This document shows positions 31,158-39,702 of a stretch of 64,000 bases of DNA, piece after piece. The first letter of the stretch is position 1, and every line of letters begins with the position of its first letter. Source of the DNA: Tabrizicola fusiformis. Its GTDB lineage: Bacteria; Pseudomonadota; Alphaproteobacteria; Rhodobacterales; Rhodobacteraceae. The notes beneath the pieces were generated by a model. It saw only the letters and a list, made by a program, of their open reading frames with translations. It was not told the origin of the DNA and made no database searches. The stretch is taken from positions 1 to 64,000 of the forward strand of contig NZ_JABUHN010000010.1 in NCBI RefSeq assembly GCF_013328815.1. The letters run 5' to 3'. The position numbers and the translations under genes are program-made.

Positions 31158-33011
31158 ATGAAGCAAAGCATCATCTCGGCATTGGCCCTGTCGGCGGCAA
31201 TGGGACTTCCGGCCCGGGCGCAGGACAGCACCGATGGTCTCATCATCCTTGATCCGGTCACCCTGTCGGCCAACCGGACGGCAACCGAGGCCAACCGCAC
31301 CGGCGCCTCGGTTTCGGTGATCACCAAGGTAGATCTTCAGGCGAGCGGCGGCCTGTCGCCGCTGACGGTGCTGGCCGGGCTGCCGGGCTTGTCCTTTTCG
31401 CAGCAGGGCGGCTTGGGCCAATCGGCCAATCTGCGCATCCGCGGCGCCGATACCCGCTATATCGCCGTCTATTTCGACGGCATCCGCATCACCGACCCTT
31501 CTTCGACTCAGACCGCGCTGGATTATGGCACCCTACCGACCCTGGGCATCGCCGGTGTCGAAGTGTTGCGCGGCAGTCAGTCGGCGCTGTGGGGCGGCTC
31601 TGCCGTGGGCGGCGTGATCAACTTCACCTCTGCCGCCGCGGAAGAGGAGGGGGTGCATCAGGAGGTGGCGCTGCAAGCCGGCGATCTCGGCACCGCCGCC
31701 CTCAGCTATAGCCTGACGCAGAAGACCGGCGATCTGGAGACGGCGCTGACCCTGTCGCACAGCCAGACCGACGGCTATTCGGCAGCCGCGATCGGCACCG
31801 AACGGGATGCGGCCCGGCTCTCGCGCCTGTCGCTGACCGGGAAATACCATGTCACGGACACGCTGACGCTGGGCGCCGCCGCCTTCACGCAATATTCGGA
31901 TGTGGATTACGACGGCTATGATCCCTTCACCTATACGCTGGAAGATCAGGACAATGCCCTGCGCCGCCGCGAGGCAGGGGCGCGGCTTTTCGCCGAACTC
32001 TCGGCGGGCAATACCGAACATGTCTTCGATCTGACGCGCTATGACATCGGCCGGGTCTATGACGACGAATTCAGCCCCGCCGATTATGATGCCAGCCGCA
32101 CCACGCTGGGCTGGACCGCGACGACCGAAGTGTCGGATCAGATCAAGCTGGTTTACGGCGCCGACTGGATGCGCGAAGAGGCAAGCTATACGAACCTGAC
32201 CTCCGGCTCTGCCGATACCCGGCAATACGGCGGCTTTGCGCAAGTGCTTTGGGCGCCGCGCGACGATCTGGACCTGGCCGCGACGCTGCGGCGTGACGAA
32301 CATTCCTCGTATGGCGGTTTCACCTCGGGCCGTCTGGCGCTGGCCTGGCGTCCGGCCGAGGGCACGACGCTGCGCGCGGCGCTGGCAACGGGGTTCCGGG
32401 CGCCGTCGCTGGACGAGCTTTATGGCGACTATCCGGCCTTCTTCTTTCACGGCAACCCGGATCTGACGCCCGAGGAAAGCACCAGCTATGAACTGGGGAT
32501 CGAGCAGGAATTCGGCGCGGGCGCCCGCCTGACCGCCACCTTGTTCCGGCTGAACATCGACAATCTGATCGCCACTTCGGCCGATTATTCCTCGCTTGAA
32601 AATGTGGCGGGGCAGTCGGTGCGACAGGGGCTGGAACTGGGTGCAGAGGTGAACCTTGGCGAAGCGGCCACGCTGGGCCTGTCCTATACCTATATCGACG
32701 CCACGCGGGCCACGGGCACGCGGCTCGCGCTGGTGCCGCGCCATGACCTGACGCTGAAACTGGACGCCCAACTGGCCGACCGGGTGAAGGCGGGGGTTTC
32801 GGTGCATCACGTCGCCGACCGGCTGGATGATTTCGCCAGCTTCCAGATGCCCGACTATACCGTGGTCGATGCCCGCATCAGCTATGACCTGAACGGGGAA
32901 ACCGAGGTTTGGGGCGGGGTCGGGAACCTGTTCGATCAGGATTATCAGACCTCCAACGGCTTTGCCGCGCCGGGACGGACGATCTATGTCGGCCTGCGCA
33001 AGAGCTTCTGA
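31158..33011 (+). CDS. btuB: TonB-dependent vitamin B12 outer-membrane receptor
   Basis: A 617-residue outer-membrane beta barrel for active corrinoid uptake. Signal peptide residues 1-22 (KQSIISALALSAAMGLPARA), a TonB box near IILDPVTLSANRT, the plug domain (LRIRGADTRYIAVYFDGIRI and VEVLRGSQSALWGGSAVGGV) and a barrel ending in the aromatic Phe (VGLRKSF). Length is as usual for BtuB. The riboswitch upstream and the btuFCD genes downstream settle the substrate class. The ATG at 31158 is 5 bases after AAAGGGG. Confidence 0.94.
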   Translation: MKQSIISALALSAAMGLPARAQDSTDGLIILDPVTLSANRTATEANRTGASVSVITKVDLQASGGLSPLTVLAGLPGLSFSQQGGLGQSANLRIRGADTRYIAVYFDGIRITDPSSTQTALDYGTLPTLGIAGVEVLRGSQSALWGGSAVGGVINFTSAAAEEEGVHQEVALQAGDLGTAALSYSLTQKTGDLETALTLSHSQTDGYSAAAIGTERDAARLSRLSLTGKYHVTDTLTLGAAAFTQYSDVDYDGYDPFTYTLEDQDNALRRREAGARLFAELSAGNTEHVFDLTRYDIGRVYDDEFSPADYDASRTTLGWTATTEVSDQIKLVYGADWMREEASYTNLTSGSADTRQYGGFAQVLWAPRDDLDLAATLRRDEHSSYGGFTSGRLALAWRPAEGTTLRAALATGFRAPSLDELYGDYPAFFFHGNPDLTPEESTSYELGIEQEFGAGARLTATLFRLNIDNLIATSADYSSLENVAGQSVRQGLELGAEVNLGEAATLGLSYTYIDATRATGTRLALVPRHDLTLKLDAQLADRVKAGVSVHHVADRLDDFASFQMPDYTVVDARISYDLNGETEVWGGVGNLFDQDYQTSNGFAAPGRTIYVGLRKSF

Positions 33012-33825
33012 ACTGGTGCTGGCGCTGGCTTTGGCCAGCGCCGCGCCCCCCGCCATGGCCGAAGGGCCGCGGCGGGTGGTTTCCATCAATCTTTGCACCG
33101 ATCAGCTTGCCATGCTGCTGGCCGCACCCGGGCAGCTTCTGTCGGTCAGCCATCTTGCCCGCGAGCCGCAATCCTCGTCCATGTCCGAGGCGGCGCTGGC
33201 CTATGGCGAAAACCACGGGCAGGCCGAAGAGGTGTTCCGCCTTGCCCCCGATCTGGTGCTGGCGGGCAGCTATACCGCGCTGGGAACGGTCGATCTGCTG
33301 CGGCGTCTGGGCGTTCCGGTGGTGCAGGTGCCCCCGGCCAATACGCTGGACGAGGCAGTCGAGCAGGTCCGCACCGTTGGCCATGCTCTGGGTCAGGATG
33401 CCAAGGCCGAGGCGATGGCACGCGATTTCGCGGCCGGTATCGCCGCCGCCCGGGTGACGGGGGGCAGGCATTCCGGCGCCTTCTACCATCCCAACGGTTA
33501 TACCACCGGCAGCGGCACGCTGGCCGATGCGGTGATGCAATTGACCGGCTTTGACAATGTGGGCGCCACGGCGGGGGTGACGGGCGGCGGCGTGCTGCCG
33601 CTTGAACGGCTGGTGCTGGCCGCGCCGGACCTGCTGGTTACGTCAGAACCCTATCCCGGCGCCTCGCGTGCAGAAGAAATCCTGACGCATCCGGCCTTGG
33701 CGGCAGCCGAGGCGAAGGCTGTGGGGTTGAACAGCGATGCCGACTGGGTGTGCGGCACGCCCCATCTTCTGCGCGCCATTGCCGCGATGGGGGCGGCGCA
33801 TGACCGGCTGGGGGCGGCGGAATGA
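32986..33825 (+). CDS. btuF: Periplasmic cobalamin-binding protein
   Basis: A 279-residue secreted binding protein of the cobalamin/iron group (TroA-like fold). A signal peptide (LVLALALASAAPPAMA) is followed by RRVVSINLCTDQLAMLLAAP, LAPDLVLAGSYT and a C-terminal lobe with the Glu of TSEPYPGA that may contact the permease. The ATG at 32986 overlaps the end of btuB by 26 bases. In-frame alternatives are TTG 32962 and GTG 33016, so the exact start is open. Confidence 0.9.
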   Translation: MSACARASELVLALALASAAPPAMAEGPRRVVSINLCTDQLAMLLAAPGQLLSVSHLAREPQSSSMSEAALAYGENHGQAEEVFRLAPDLVLAGSYTALGTVDLLRRLGVPVVQVPPANTLDEAVEQVRTVGHALGQDAKAEAMARDFAAGIAAARVTGGRHSGAFYHPNGYTTGSGTLADAVMQLTGFDNVGATAGVTGGGVLPLERLVLAAPDLLVTSEPYPGASRAEEILTHPALAAAEAKAVGLNSDADWVCGTPHLLRAIAAMGAAHDRLGAAE

Positions 33826-33828
33826 ATG

Positions 33829-33853
33829 GAAGATTTTCCTCCGAAAAATCTTC
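33829..33853 (+). repeat. Intergenic hairpin between btuF and btuC
   Basis: GAAGATTTT and AAAATCTTC flank the 7-base loop CCTCCGA, filling most of the 43-base gap. It has no T tail and sits inside the operon, so it is more likely an mRNA processing or stability structure than a terminator. Confidence 0.55.
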
Positions 33854-33868
33854 GGGTTGCGCCCTGCA

Positions 33869-34849
33869 ATGAAGGTATTCATTTCACTGTCCCTTCTGGT
33901 TTTGGCACTCTTTGCCGCCTCGCTCCTGACCGGGCCGGCGGGGCTGGGCCTGGGCGAGAGTCTTGCCGCGCTTGTCACCGGCAAGGGCGAGGCGCTGGTT
34001 CTGGTCATGCGTGAAATCCGGCTGCCGCGTGCGATTCTGGGGGCGCTGGTGGGTGCGGCCTTGGGGCTTTCGGGGGCGGCGATGCAGGGGTATCTGCGAA
34101 ATCCTCTGGCAGAACCGGGGATTATTGGCATTTCCTCAAGCTCTTCCTTAGGAGCTGTTCTGGCGCTGCAAACCGGCATGGCCGCAGCTTTCCCGCTGGC
34201 GCTGCCGCTGTCGGCGCTGTCCGGGGCGGCGGTGGCGGTTCTGCTGATCCTGACCTTGGCCGGGCCGCGCGGCGGGGCGCTGGCGCTGATCCTTGCCGGG
34301 ATCGCCATTTCGGCGTTGGCGGGGGCGGCAACCTCGCTGGTGCTTAACCTGTCGCCCAATCCCTTTGCCGCGATGGAGATTGTCTTCTGGATGATGGGAT
34401 CGCTGGCCGACCGCTCGATGCAGCATGTCTGGCTGGCCGCACCCTTCATGCTGGCGGGGATGGCGGTGCTGTTGCGGCTGGGCCGGGGTCTGGATGCGCT
34501 GACGCTGGGGGCCGATGCCGCGGCCACGATGGGGGTGAACCTGATCCGGTTGCGCTGGGGGGTGATCCTGGGCACCGCGCTGGCCGTGGGGGCTTCGGTG
34601 GCGGTGGCGGGGGCCGTGGGCTTTGTCGGGCTGGTGGTGCCGCATCTCTTGCGGCCGCTGGTGGGCGCGCGGCCGTCGCGGCTGTTGCCGGCGGCGATGC
34701 TGGGCGGGGCGGCCATGGTGCTGGCGGCGGATGTGGCGGTGCGGCTGATCGCGCCGGATCAGGATCTGAAGCTGGGCGTGCTGACCGCACTGATCGGGGC
34801 GCCGTTCTTTCTGCATCTGATCTGGCGGCTGCGGGGGGATGAGGCATGA
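33869..34849 (+). CDS. btuC: Cobalamin ABC transporter permease
   Basis: A 326-residue inner-membrane FecCD-family permease with about ten helices. Family segments include IRLPRAILGALVGAALGLSG, QGYLRNPLAEPGIIGIS and the cytoplasmic coupling segment GFVGLVVPHLLRPLVG. The ATG at 33869 gives the family N-terminus; the upstream open frame runs through the end of btuF. It overlaps btuD by four bases. Confidence 0.93.
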   Translation: MKVFISLSLLVLALFAASLLTGPAGLGLGESLAALVTGKGEALVLVMREIRLPRAILGALVGAALGLSGAAMQGYLRNPLAEPGIIGISSSSSLGAVLALQTGMAAAFPLALPLSALSGAAVAVLLILTLAGPRGGALALILAGIAISALAGAATSLVLNLSPNPFAAMEIVFWMMGSLADRSMQHVWLAAPFMLAGMAVLLRLGRGLDALTLGADAAATMGVNLIRLRWGVILGTALAVGASVAVAGAVGFVGLVVPHLLRPLVGARPSRLLPAAMLGGAAMVLAADVAVRLIAPDQDLKLGVLTALIGAPFFLHLIWRLRGDEA

Positions 34850-35595
34850 GCCTGTTGCAGCTTACCGGACTGAGCGTGCTGCGCGGGCAATGCCCCGTGG
34901 TGGACCGGGTGAGCCTGACCGTGGAGGCGGGCGAATTCGTCGGCTTGATCGGGCCGAACGGGGCGGGCAAAACCTCGCTCCTGCGCGGCGCGCTGGGGCT
35001 TTTGCCGCATCTTGGGCATTCGTCGCTGGCGGTGCTGCCGCCCTTGGCGCGGGCGCGGGCGGCGGCCTTTCTGCCACAGGGGCGCGAGATTGCCTGGCCG
35101 GTCAGCGTTGCCGCGCTGGTGGCGCTGGGACGGGGCGCGCAACGGACGCGGGGCGCTGTGGCGGACCGGGCGGCGGTTGACCTTGCGCTGGCCCGGATGG
35201 GGCTGTCGGGGTTCCGCGACCGGCCTGCCACGGCGCTTTCGGGGGGCGAGCAGGCGCGGGTGCTGATCGCGCGGGCGCTGGCGCAGGAAACGCCGCTCTT
35301 GCTGGCGGACGAGCCGGTGGCGGGGCTGGACCCCGAGGCGCAATTGCGCACGATGGAGGTCTTCGCCGGGCTGGCGCGCGAGGGGCGGGGGGTTGTCGCC
35401 TCGATCCACGATCTTGGGCTGGCGGCGCGGGCCTGCACGCGGCTGGTATTGCTGCACCGCGGGCAGATCGTGGCCGACGGGGCGCCGCGGGAGGTGCTGT
35501 CGGAGGCCAATCTGGCCGAGGTGTTCGGCGTGCGTGGGTTCCATGCCGAAACCCCGGATGGCCCGGTGTTTCAGCCGATGGGGGTGATCCGGTGA
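34846..35595 (+). CDS. btuD: Cobalamin ABC transporter ATP-binding protein
   Basis: A 249-residue ATPase of the FepC/BtuD group. Walker A GPNGAGKTS, signature LSGGEQARVLIARAL, Walker B LLLADEPVAGLD and switch His in ASIHDLGLAA. It overlaps btuC upstream and cbiZ downstream (both four bases), so the operon is translationally coupled. Confidence 0.93.
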   Translation: MSLLQLTGLSVLRGQCPVVDRVSLTVEAGEFVGLIGPNGAGKTSLLRGALGLLPHLGHSSLAVLPPLARARAAAFLPQGREIAWPVSVAALVALGRGAQRTRGAVADRAAVDLALARMGLSGFRDRPATALSGGEQARVLIARALAQETPLLLADEPVAGLDPEAQLRTMEVFAGLAREGRGVVASIHDLGLAARACTRLVLLHRGQIVADGAPREVLSEANLAEVFGVRGFHAETPDGPVFQPMGVIR

Positions 35596-36245
35596 ATGTG
35601 ACGCTGGACCGGCCATGGCTGCGCATGGCGCTGCCGCGCGAGATGCGGGTGTTGAGCTGGGCACCGCATGGCGCGGGCTATACGCGCGCCGATACGATCC
35701 TCTGGCGCGAGGTGAAGAATGCCGATCTGGTGCCGGGCTTCGATGCCGAAAGCTGGCTGTCGGCGCAGATGCCGCCGGGGGCGGTGGGGATGCTGACCTC
35801 GCGCGATATCGGCACCTTTCATCAGGCGCGGGCCGAGGTTGAGGGTGTGGCCTGCTGGTGCGTGGCCACCGTGGGCCTGTCGAATGGTGAGGCGGTGGGG
35901 CGACGGCTGCCCTATCACACGGCGGATTTCGGCACGATCAATCTGGGCATCGCGCTGCAAGCCGGGCTGACCGAGGCGGCCCAGCTTGAGGCGCTGACGA
36001 TCGCGGTGCAGGCCCGCACCGTGGGTGTATATGAGGCCGGGGTAGAGGCGGCGACGGGCCGCGTCACCGGCACCGGCACCGATTGCGTGGCGCTGGCCTG
36101 CGATTCCGGGGACGGACGCTATGCCGGTTTGCATACGGCTGTGGGGGAGGCGGTTGGTGCTGCGGTGCGGCAGGCTGTTGCACGGGCGTGCAAGGATTGG
36201 GTGATCTGGCGCGATGCCGAAAGGGCGCGGCGGGGCGGGGCATGA
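35592..36245 (+). CDS. cbiZ: Adenosylcobinamide amidohydrolase CbiZ
   Basis: A 217-residue enzyme that cuts the nucleotide loop from adenosylcobinamide and incomplete or foreign corrinoids to give cobyric acid, which can be rebuilt into cobalamin. The central TVGLSNGEAVG, the GTINLGIALQAGLTEAAQLE stretch and the GTGTDCVALACD motif are family marks. In Rhodobacter sphaeroides CbiZ acts in remodelling pseudocobalamin. The start is GTG (35592), overlapping the btuD stop. It makes this operon a salvage as well as an uptake unit. Confidence 0.92.
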   Translation: MNVTLDRPWLRMALPREMRVLSWAPHGAGYTRADTILWREVKNADLVPGFDAESWLSAQMPPGAVGMLTSRDIGTFHQARAEVEGVACWCVATVGLSNGEAVGRRLPYHTADFGTINLGIALQAGLTEAAQLEALTIAVQARTVGVYEAGVEAATGRVTGTGTDCVALACDSGDGRYAGLHTAVGEAVGAAVRQAVARACKDWVIWRDAERARRGGA

Positions 36246-37018
36246 GCTATCGCCGCATCGTCTGCCTGACCGAAGAGACGGTGGAAACCCTTTATCTTCT
36301 GGGACAGGAGGCGCGGATCGTCGGTGTGACCGGCTATGCCGTGCGCCCGGCGCGGGTGCGGGCGGAAAAGCCACGCATCGGCGCCTTTACCTCGGCAGAT
36401 GTGCCAAAGATTCTTGGGCTGCGGCCCGATCTTGTGCTGGGGTTTTCGGATCTTCAGGCTGATATCGCCGCCGAACTGATCCGCGCCGGGATCGAGGTGC
36501 ATATCTTCAATCAGCGCGATGTGGCCGGTATTCTGCGGATGATCCGCAACCTTGGCGCGATGATCGGCTGCGCCGATCAGGCCGGGGCGCTGGCCGCAGG
36601 GTATGAGGAGCGGATCGCCGCGCTGCGCAGCGTTGCACGTCCGTGCAATCCGGGCGTCTTTATCGAGGAATGGGATGTGCCGCTGATCTCCGGCATCGGC
36701 TGGGTGTCGGAACTGGTGGAGATTGCGGGCGGGCGGGATGTATTTGCCGAACGGGCCGCCGAAGCGCTGGCCAAAGACCGCATCCTGGGGCCCGAAGAGG
36801 TGCCGCCGCGGGCGCCCGATGTGATCCTTGCCAGTTGGTGCGGCAAGAAGGTGGTTCCCGCGCGCATCGCCGCCCGGCCCGGCTGGGACAGCATTCCGGC
36901 GGTTCGCAACGGGCGCATCCATGAAATCAAATCGCCGCTGATCCTGCAGCCGGGGCCGGCGGCGCTGAGTGACGGGCTGGATGCCATCCTGCGGGCGCTT
37001 TGGCCCGAAGGTGGCTGA
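36242..37018 (+). CDS. BtuF-like corrinoid-binding protein without signal peptide
   Basis: A 258-residue TroA-fold protein related to BtuF: RRIVCLTEETVETLYLLGQE, VGVTGYAVRPARVRAEKPRI, LRPDLVLGFSDLQADIAAEL and PDVILASWCGKKVVPARI. Unlike the btuF product at 32986-33825, it begins directly with the binding domain and shows no export signal. The ATG overlaps the cbiZ stop (ATGA), which leaves no room for one in this frame with a ribosome binding site. It may bind corrinoids in the cytosol or be an enzyme accessory for CbiZ; this is inference. Confidence 0.8.
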   Translation: MSYRRIVCLTEETVETLYLLGQEARIVGVTGYAVRPARVRAEKPRIGAFTSADVPKILGLRPDLVLGFSDLQADIAAELIRAGIEVHIFNQRDVAGILRMIRNLGAMIGCADQAGALAAGYEERIAALRSVARPCNPGVFIEEWDVPLISGIGWVSELVEIAGGRDVFAERAAEALAKDRILGPEEVPPRAPDVILASWCGKKVVPARIAARPGWDSIPAVRNGRIHEIKSPLILQPGPAALSDGLDAILRALWPEGG

Positions 37019-37024
37019 CGGTCC

Positions 37025-38650
37025 TCAGGGCAGGGGCGAGAGCTGCTCGGCCAGAAGGCGGCCGACCGCTTCGGGCAGGAGCGGCTTGGTCAGGCAGCCG
37101 TCCAGCCCGCCCTGCGCAAGGCCATGCTGCGAGCGGGTGGCCAGCGTGGCATCCGCCGTCATCGCCACCACCCGGATGCGGTTGGCGGGCGGCGGCAGCG
37201 CCCGGATGCGGCGCAGCGTTTCGGCGCCGTCCATGCCGGGCATCGCCATGTCGAGCAGAACGAGGTCGGGCGGGTCGGCGGCAATGCGGGCAAGGGCGGT
37301 TTCGCCATCCGCCGCCTCTTCGCAGCGCAGCCCGTAAAGCACCAGATGCGCCCGCGCCACCAGCCGGTTGGTGGCGATGTCATCGACGATCAGCACCCGC
37401 GCGCCGCCAAAATGCAGCCGCTCGGCCCGGGGGGGCGTGTCGGGCGCGGCAATCGCCCTTGGCAGCGGGTCAAGCCGCAGCGTCAGACGGAAACAGGCGC
37501 CGCGGGGCCGCTGGATCAGCCGCAGGTCGCCGCCCATTGCCCGCGCCAGCGCCCGGCTGATCGACAGGCCCAGCCCGGTGCCCGCCACCGCGGTCTTGCC
37601 CTGCCGGAAGGGCTCGAAAATCGCCTCGGCCTCGTCCAGGGCCACGCCCGGGCCGCTGTCGGCAACCTCAATCGACAACAGCCCGGCCAGATCGCGTTGG
37701 GCCGAAACCGACACCCCGCCGCTGCGGGTGTGTTTGAGCGCATTGGACAGCAGGTTGGTCAGGCATTGCCGCAGCCTCTGCGCGTCAAACCCGGCGCGGG
37801 GCGGCAGATCGGCGGCAAGGTTCAGCGTCAGCGTCAGACCCGCCCCTTCGAAGAACGGGCGGTAAAGGGCAGCGACAGAGCGGATTTCGGCGGCAGGGTC
37901 GGCCGGGGCAGGGCGGATCGGCGTGCGGCCTTCCTCGATGGCCGAAAGATCTAGGATGTCGTCCAGCATCACCCCCAGACTGCGCGCCGAAGCCACGATC
38001 AGCTCAAGCCGCTCTCGCCGCTCGGGCGTGATCGAGGCGGCAAGCTCGGCATGGCCAAGTCCAAGGATGGCATTCAGCGGCGTGCGCAACTCGTGGCTGA
38101 TCTGCGCCAGAAACCGCGATTTGGCGCGGTCGGCGGCCTGTGCCGCCTGCCGGTCGCGCGTCATGGCATCATGCATCCCGTGGTTCGAGCGCATGGTGGT
38201 CAGCACGAACCACGCCGCCCCCGCAATGCAGATCAGCGGCACTGCCGACGGGGCATCGGGGCTGTCAATGAAAGCTTCGACCAGAACGGCGGCAATGGCA
38301 AAGACCAGCGTGGTCAGCCAGCCGGTCATGGCATGGGGCAGGTGGATCGCCCGGACCGAGGCCAGTTGCAAAAGCGTCAGCGTGACAAGTCCGGTCGCCA
38401 GCGCCTTGGCATAGGGGCTGTCATGCTGCCACAAGAGGCCGGCCTGCGCGGTATAGCACCCTTCGGCCACGGCAATCATGCCCAGCGTGACCAGATAGCG
38501 GCCCGGCTGGCGGGCCGGGTCCAGCTCCCGCATCAGGCGCAGGCCGATATATTCGGCAGCCGTGTCGATCACCGCCAGAACCAGCGGAATCCAGAAGGGC
38601 AGATAGCTGGTGCCGATCACATAGACCAGCAGCGTCAGTATGACCCGCAT
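37025..38650 (-). CDS. Membrane hybrid histidine kinase with receiver domain
   Basis: A 541-residue sensor with an N-terminal block of about five membrane helices (residues 1-150), a HisKA domain with the phospho-acceptor His186 (AQISHELRTPLN), a HATPase_c domain (N303 in LSNALKH; DSGPG near 331; GTGLGLSI) and a C-terminal receiver with Asp467 (DLVLLDMAMPGMDG). No partner regulator is adjacent. The frame stays open for about 70 codons upstream of the ATG at 38650 with protein-like content but no ATG, GTG or TTG, so the true start is doubtful. Convergent with the B12 operon. Confidence 0.88.
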   Translation of the reverse strand: MRVILTLLVYVIGTSYLPFWIPLVLAVIDTAAEYIGLRLMRELDPARQPGRYLVTLGMIAVAEGCYTAQAGLLWQHDSPYAKALATGLVTLTLLQLASVRAIHLPHAMTGWLTTLVFAIAAVLVEAFIDSPDAPSAVPLICIAGAAWFVLTTMRSNHGMHDAMTRDRQAAQAADRAKSRFLAQISHELRTPLNAILGLGHAELAASITPERRERLELIVASARSLGVMLDDILDLSAIEEGRTPIRPAPADPAAEIRSVAALYRPFFEGAGLTLTLNLAADLPPRAGFDAQRLRQCLTNLLSNALKHTRSGGVSVSAQRDLAGLLSIEVADSGPGVALDEAEAIFEPFRQGKTAVAGTGLGLSISRALARAMGGDLRLIQRPRGACFRLTLRLDPLPRAIAAPDTPPRAERLHFGGARVLIVDDIATNRLVARAHLVLYGLRCEEAADGETALARIAADPPDLVLLDMAMPGMDGAETLRRIRALPPPANRIRVVAMTADATLATRSQHGLAQGGLDGCLTKPLLPEAVGRLLAEQLSPLP

Positions 38651-38907
38651 CAGATGGACGCCGCGCAGCGCCTCATACTGGCGGGCGATCTCTTCGGCGG
38701 GCTGCCGCAGGGCAAAACGGTGAAGGCGGTCGATCAGCAGCGTGGCGATGGCTCCGGTCCGGGGCGGTTCTTCAAAAAGACCGCAGCCCGGGGCAAGGTC
38801 AAGCCCCGCGCGGTTCGGGGGCGTTCGCCGTGCTGCGTCATAAAAGCGTTACAAAACCTTCACATTGCCGGCGCCCCGTGATTGTCTGCGGAAAAACGGG
38901 GGCGGGA

Positions 38908-39597
38908 ATGGTCGAACTTGGGCTGGCGGCGGCGAATCTGGGGGTGGCGCTGGGGTGTGGTGCGCTGATCGGGTCAGAGCGGCAGGTGCGGCAGCGCATG
39001 GCGGGCCTGCGGACCAATGCCCTTGTGGCGCTGGGGGCGGCGGCCTTTGTGATCTTCTCGCAACTGGTGCCGAACGAGGTGTCGCCCACCCGGGTTGCGG
39101 CGCAGGTGGTGTCGGGAATCGGCTTTCTCGGGGCTGGAATCATCTTCCGCGACGGGTTCAACATTCACGGGCTGAACATGGCGGCAACCTTGTGGTGTTC
39201 GGCAGCGGTCGGGCTGACGGCGGGGATCGGCGCCTGGCCCTATGCGCTGGTGCTGACGGCGCTGGTGGTGTTCGTCAACCTCGGGCTGCGGCCCTTTGTC
39301 AAATGGCTCAAACGCCATACCCGCGCTGGAGAGCCGCCTTCGCGCGGGTATCGGGTGATCCTGACCACCGCCCCGCAGGATGAGGCGCTGATGCGGGCCA
39401 AGCTGTTGCACGGGCTGACGGTGGGCGGGCTGCATGTGTCTGAAATCACCGTGCGCAATGGCGAGGGTGGGCTTGACCTGGCGGTGACCGTGACGGGCGA
39501 GGGGGCCGCCGAAGCGGCGCTGGATTTCGCCGTGCAGCGGCTTGCGGCCGAACCGGGGCTGTTGCGGCTGCGCTGGTTGCCTTTGGAAGAGGCATAG
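38908..39597 (+). CDS. MgtC/SapB-family membrane protein
   Basis: A 229-residue protein with four or five helices and the family motif LGCGALIGSERQVRQRMAGLRTNALV region (two conserved Arg), VSGIGFLGAGIIFRDG and NMAATLWCSAAVG. The last 85 residues form a soluble ACT-like domain. MgtC proteins modulate magnesium homeostasis or ATP synthase; the exact role here is unknown. The ATG at 38908 follows GGGGGCGGG. Confidence 0.88.
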   Translation: MVELGLAAANLGVALGCGALIGSERQVRQRMAGLRTNALVALGAAAFVIFSQLVPNEVSPTRVAAQVVSGIGFLGAGIIFRDGFNIHGLNMAATLWCSAAVGLTAGIGAWPYALVLTALVVFVNLGLRPFVKWLKRHTRAGEPPSRGYRVILTTAPQDEALMRAKLLHGLTVGGLHVSEITVRNGEGGLDLAVTVTGEGAAEAALDFAVQRLAAEPGLLRLRWLPLEEA

Positions 39598-39666
39598 CCG
39601 CGCCGCCGTTTCCCTTTGGGCCAAGGAATGCTAGACTTCTGGCAGCAGCGGCGCTAGAACACCCGC

Positions 39667-39678
39667 GTTAGCGCTAAC
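39667..39678. promoter_or_regulatory. LacI-family operator upstream of zwf
   Basis: GTTAGCGCTAAC is a perfect 12-base palindrome with the CG centre typical of LacI-family operators, 24 bases before the zwf start. It implies sugar-responsive control of the zwf-pgl-pgi operon. The regulator gene is not in the window. Confidence 0.65.
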
Positions 39679-39702
39679 AGCGCCCAAACTGCGAGGTATG
39701 CC

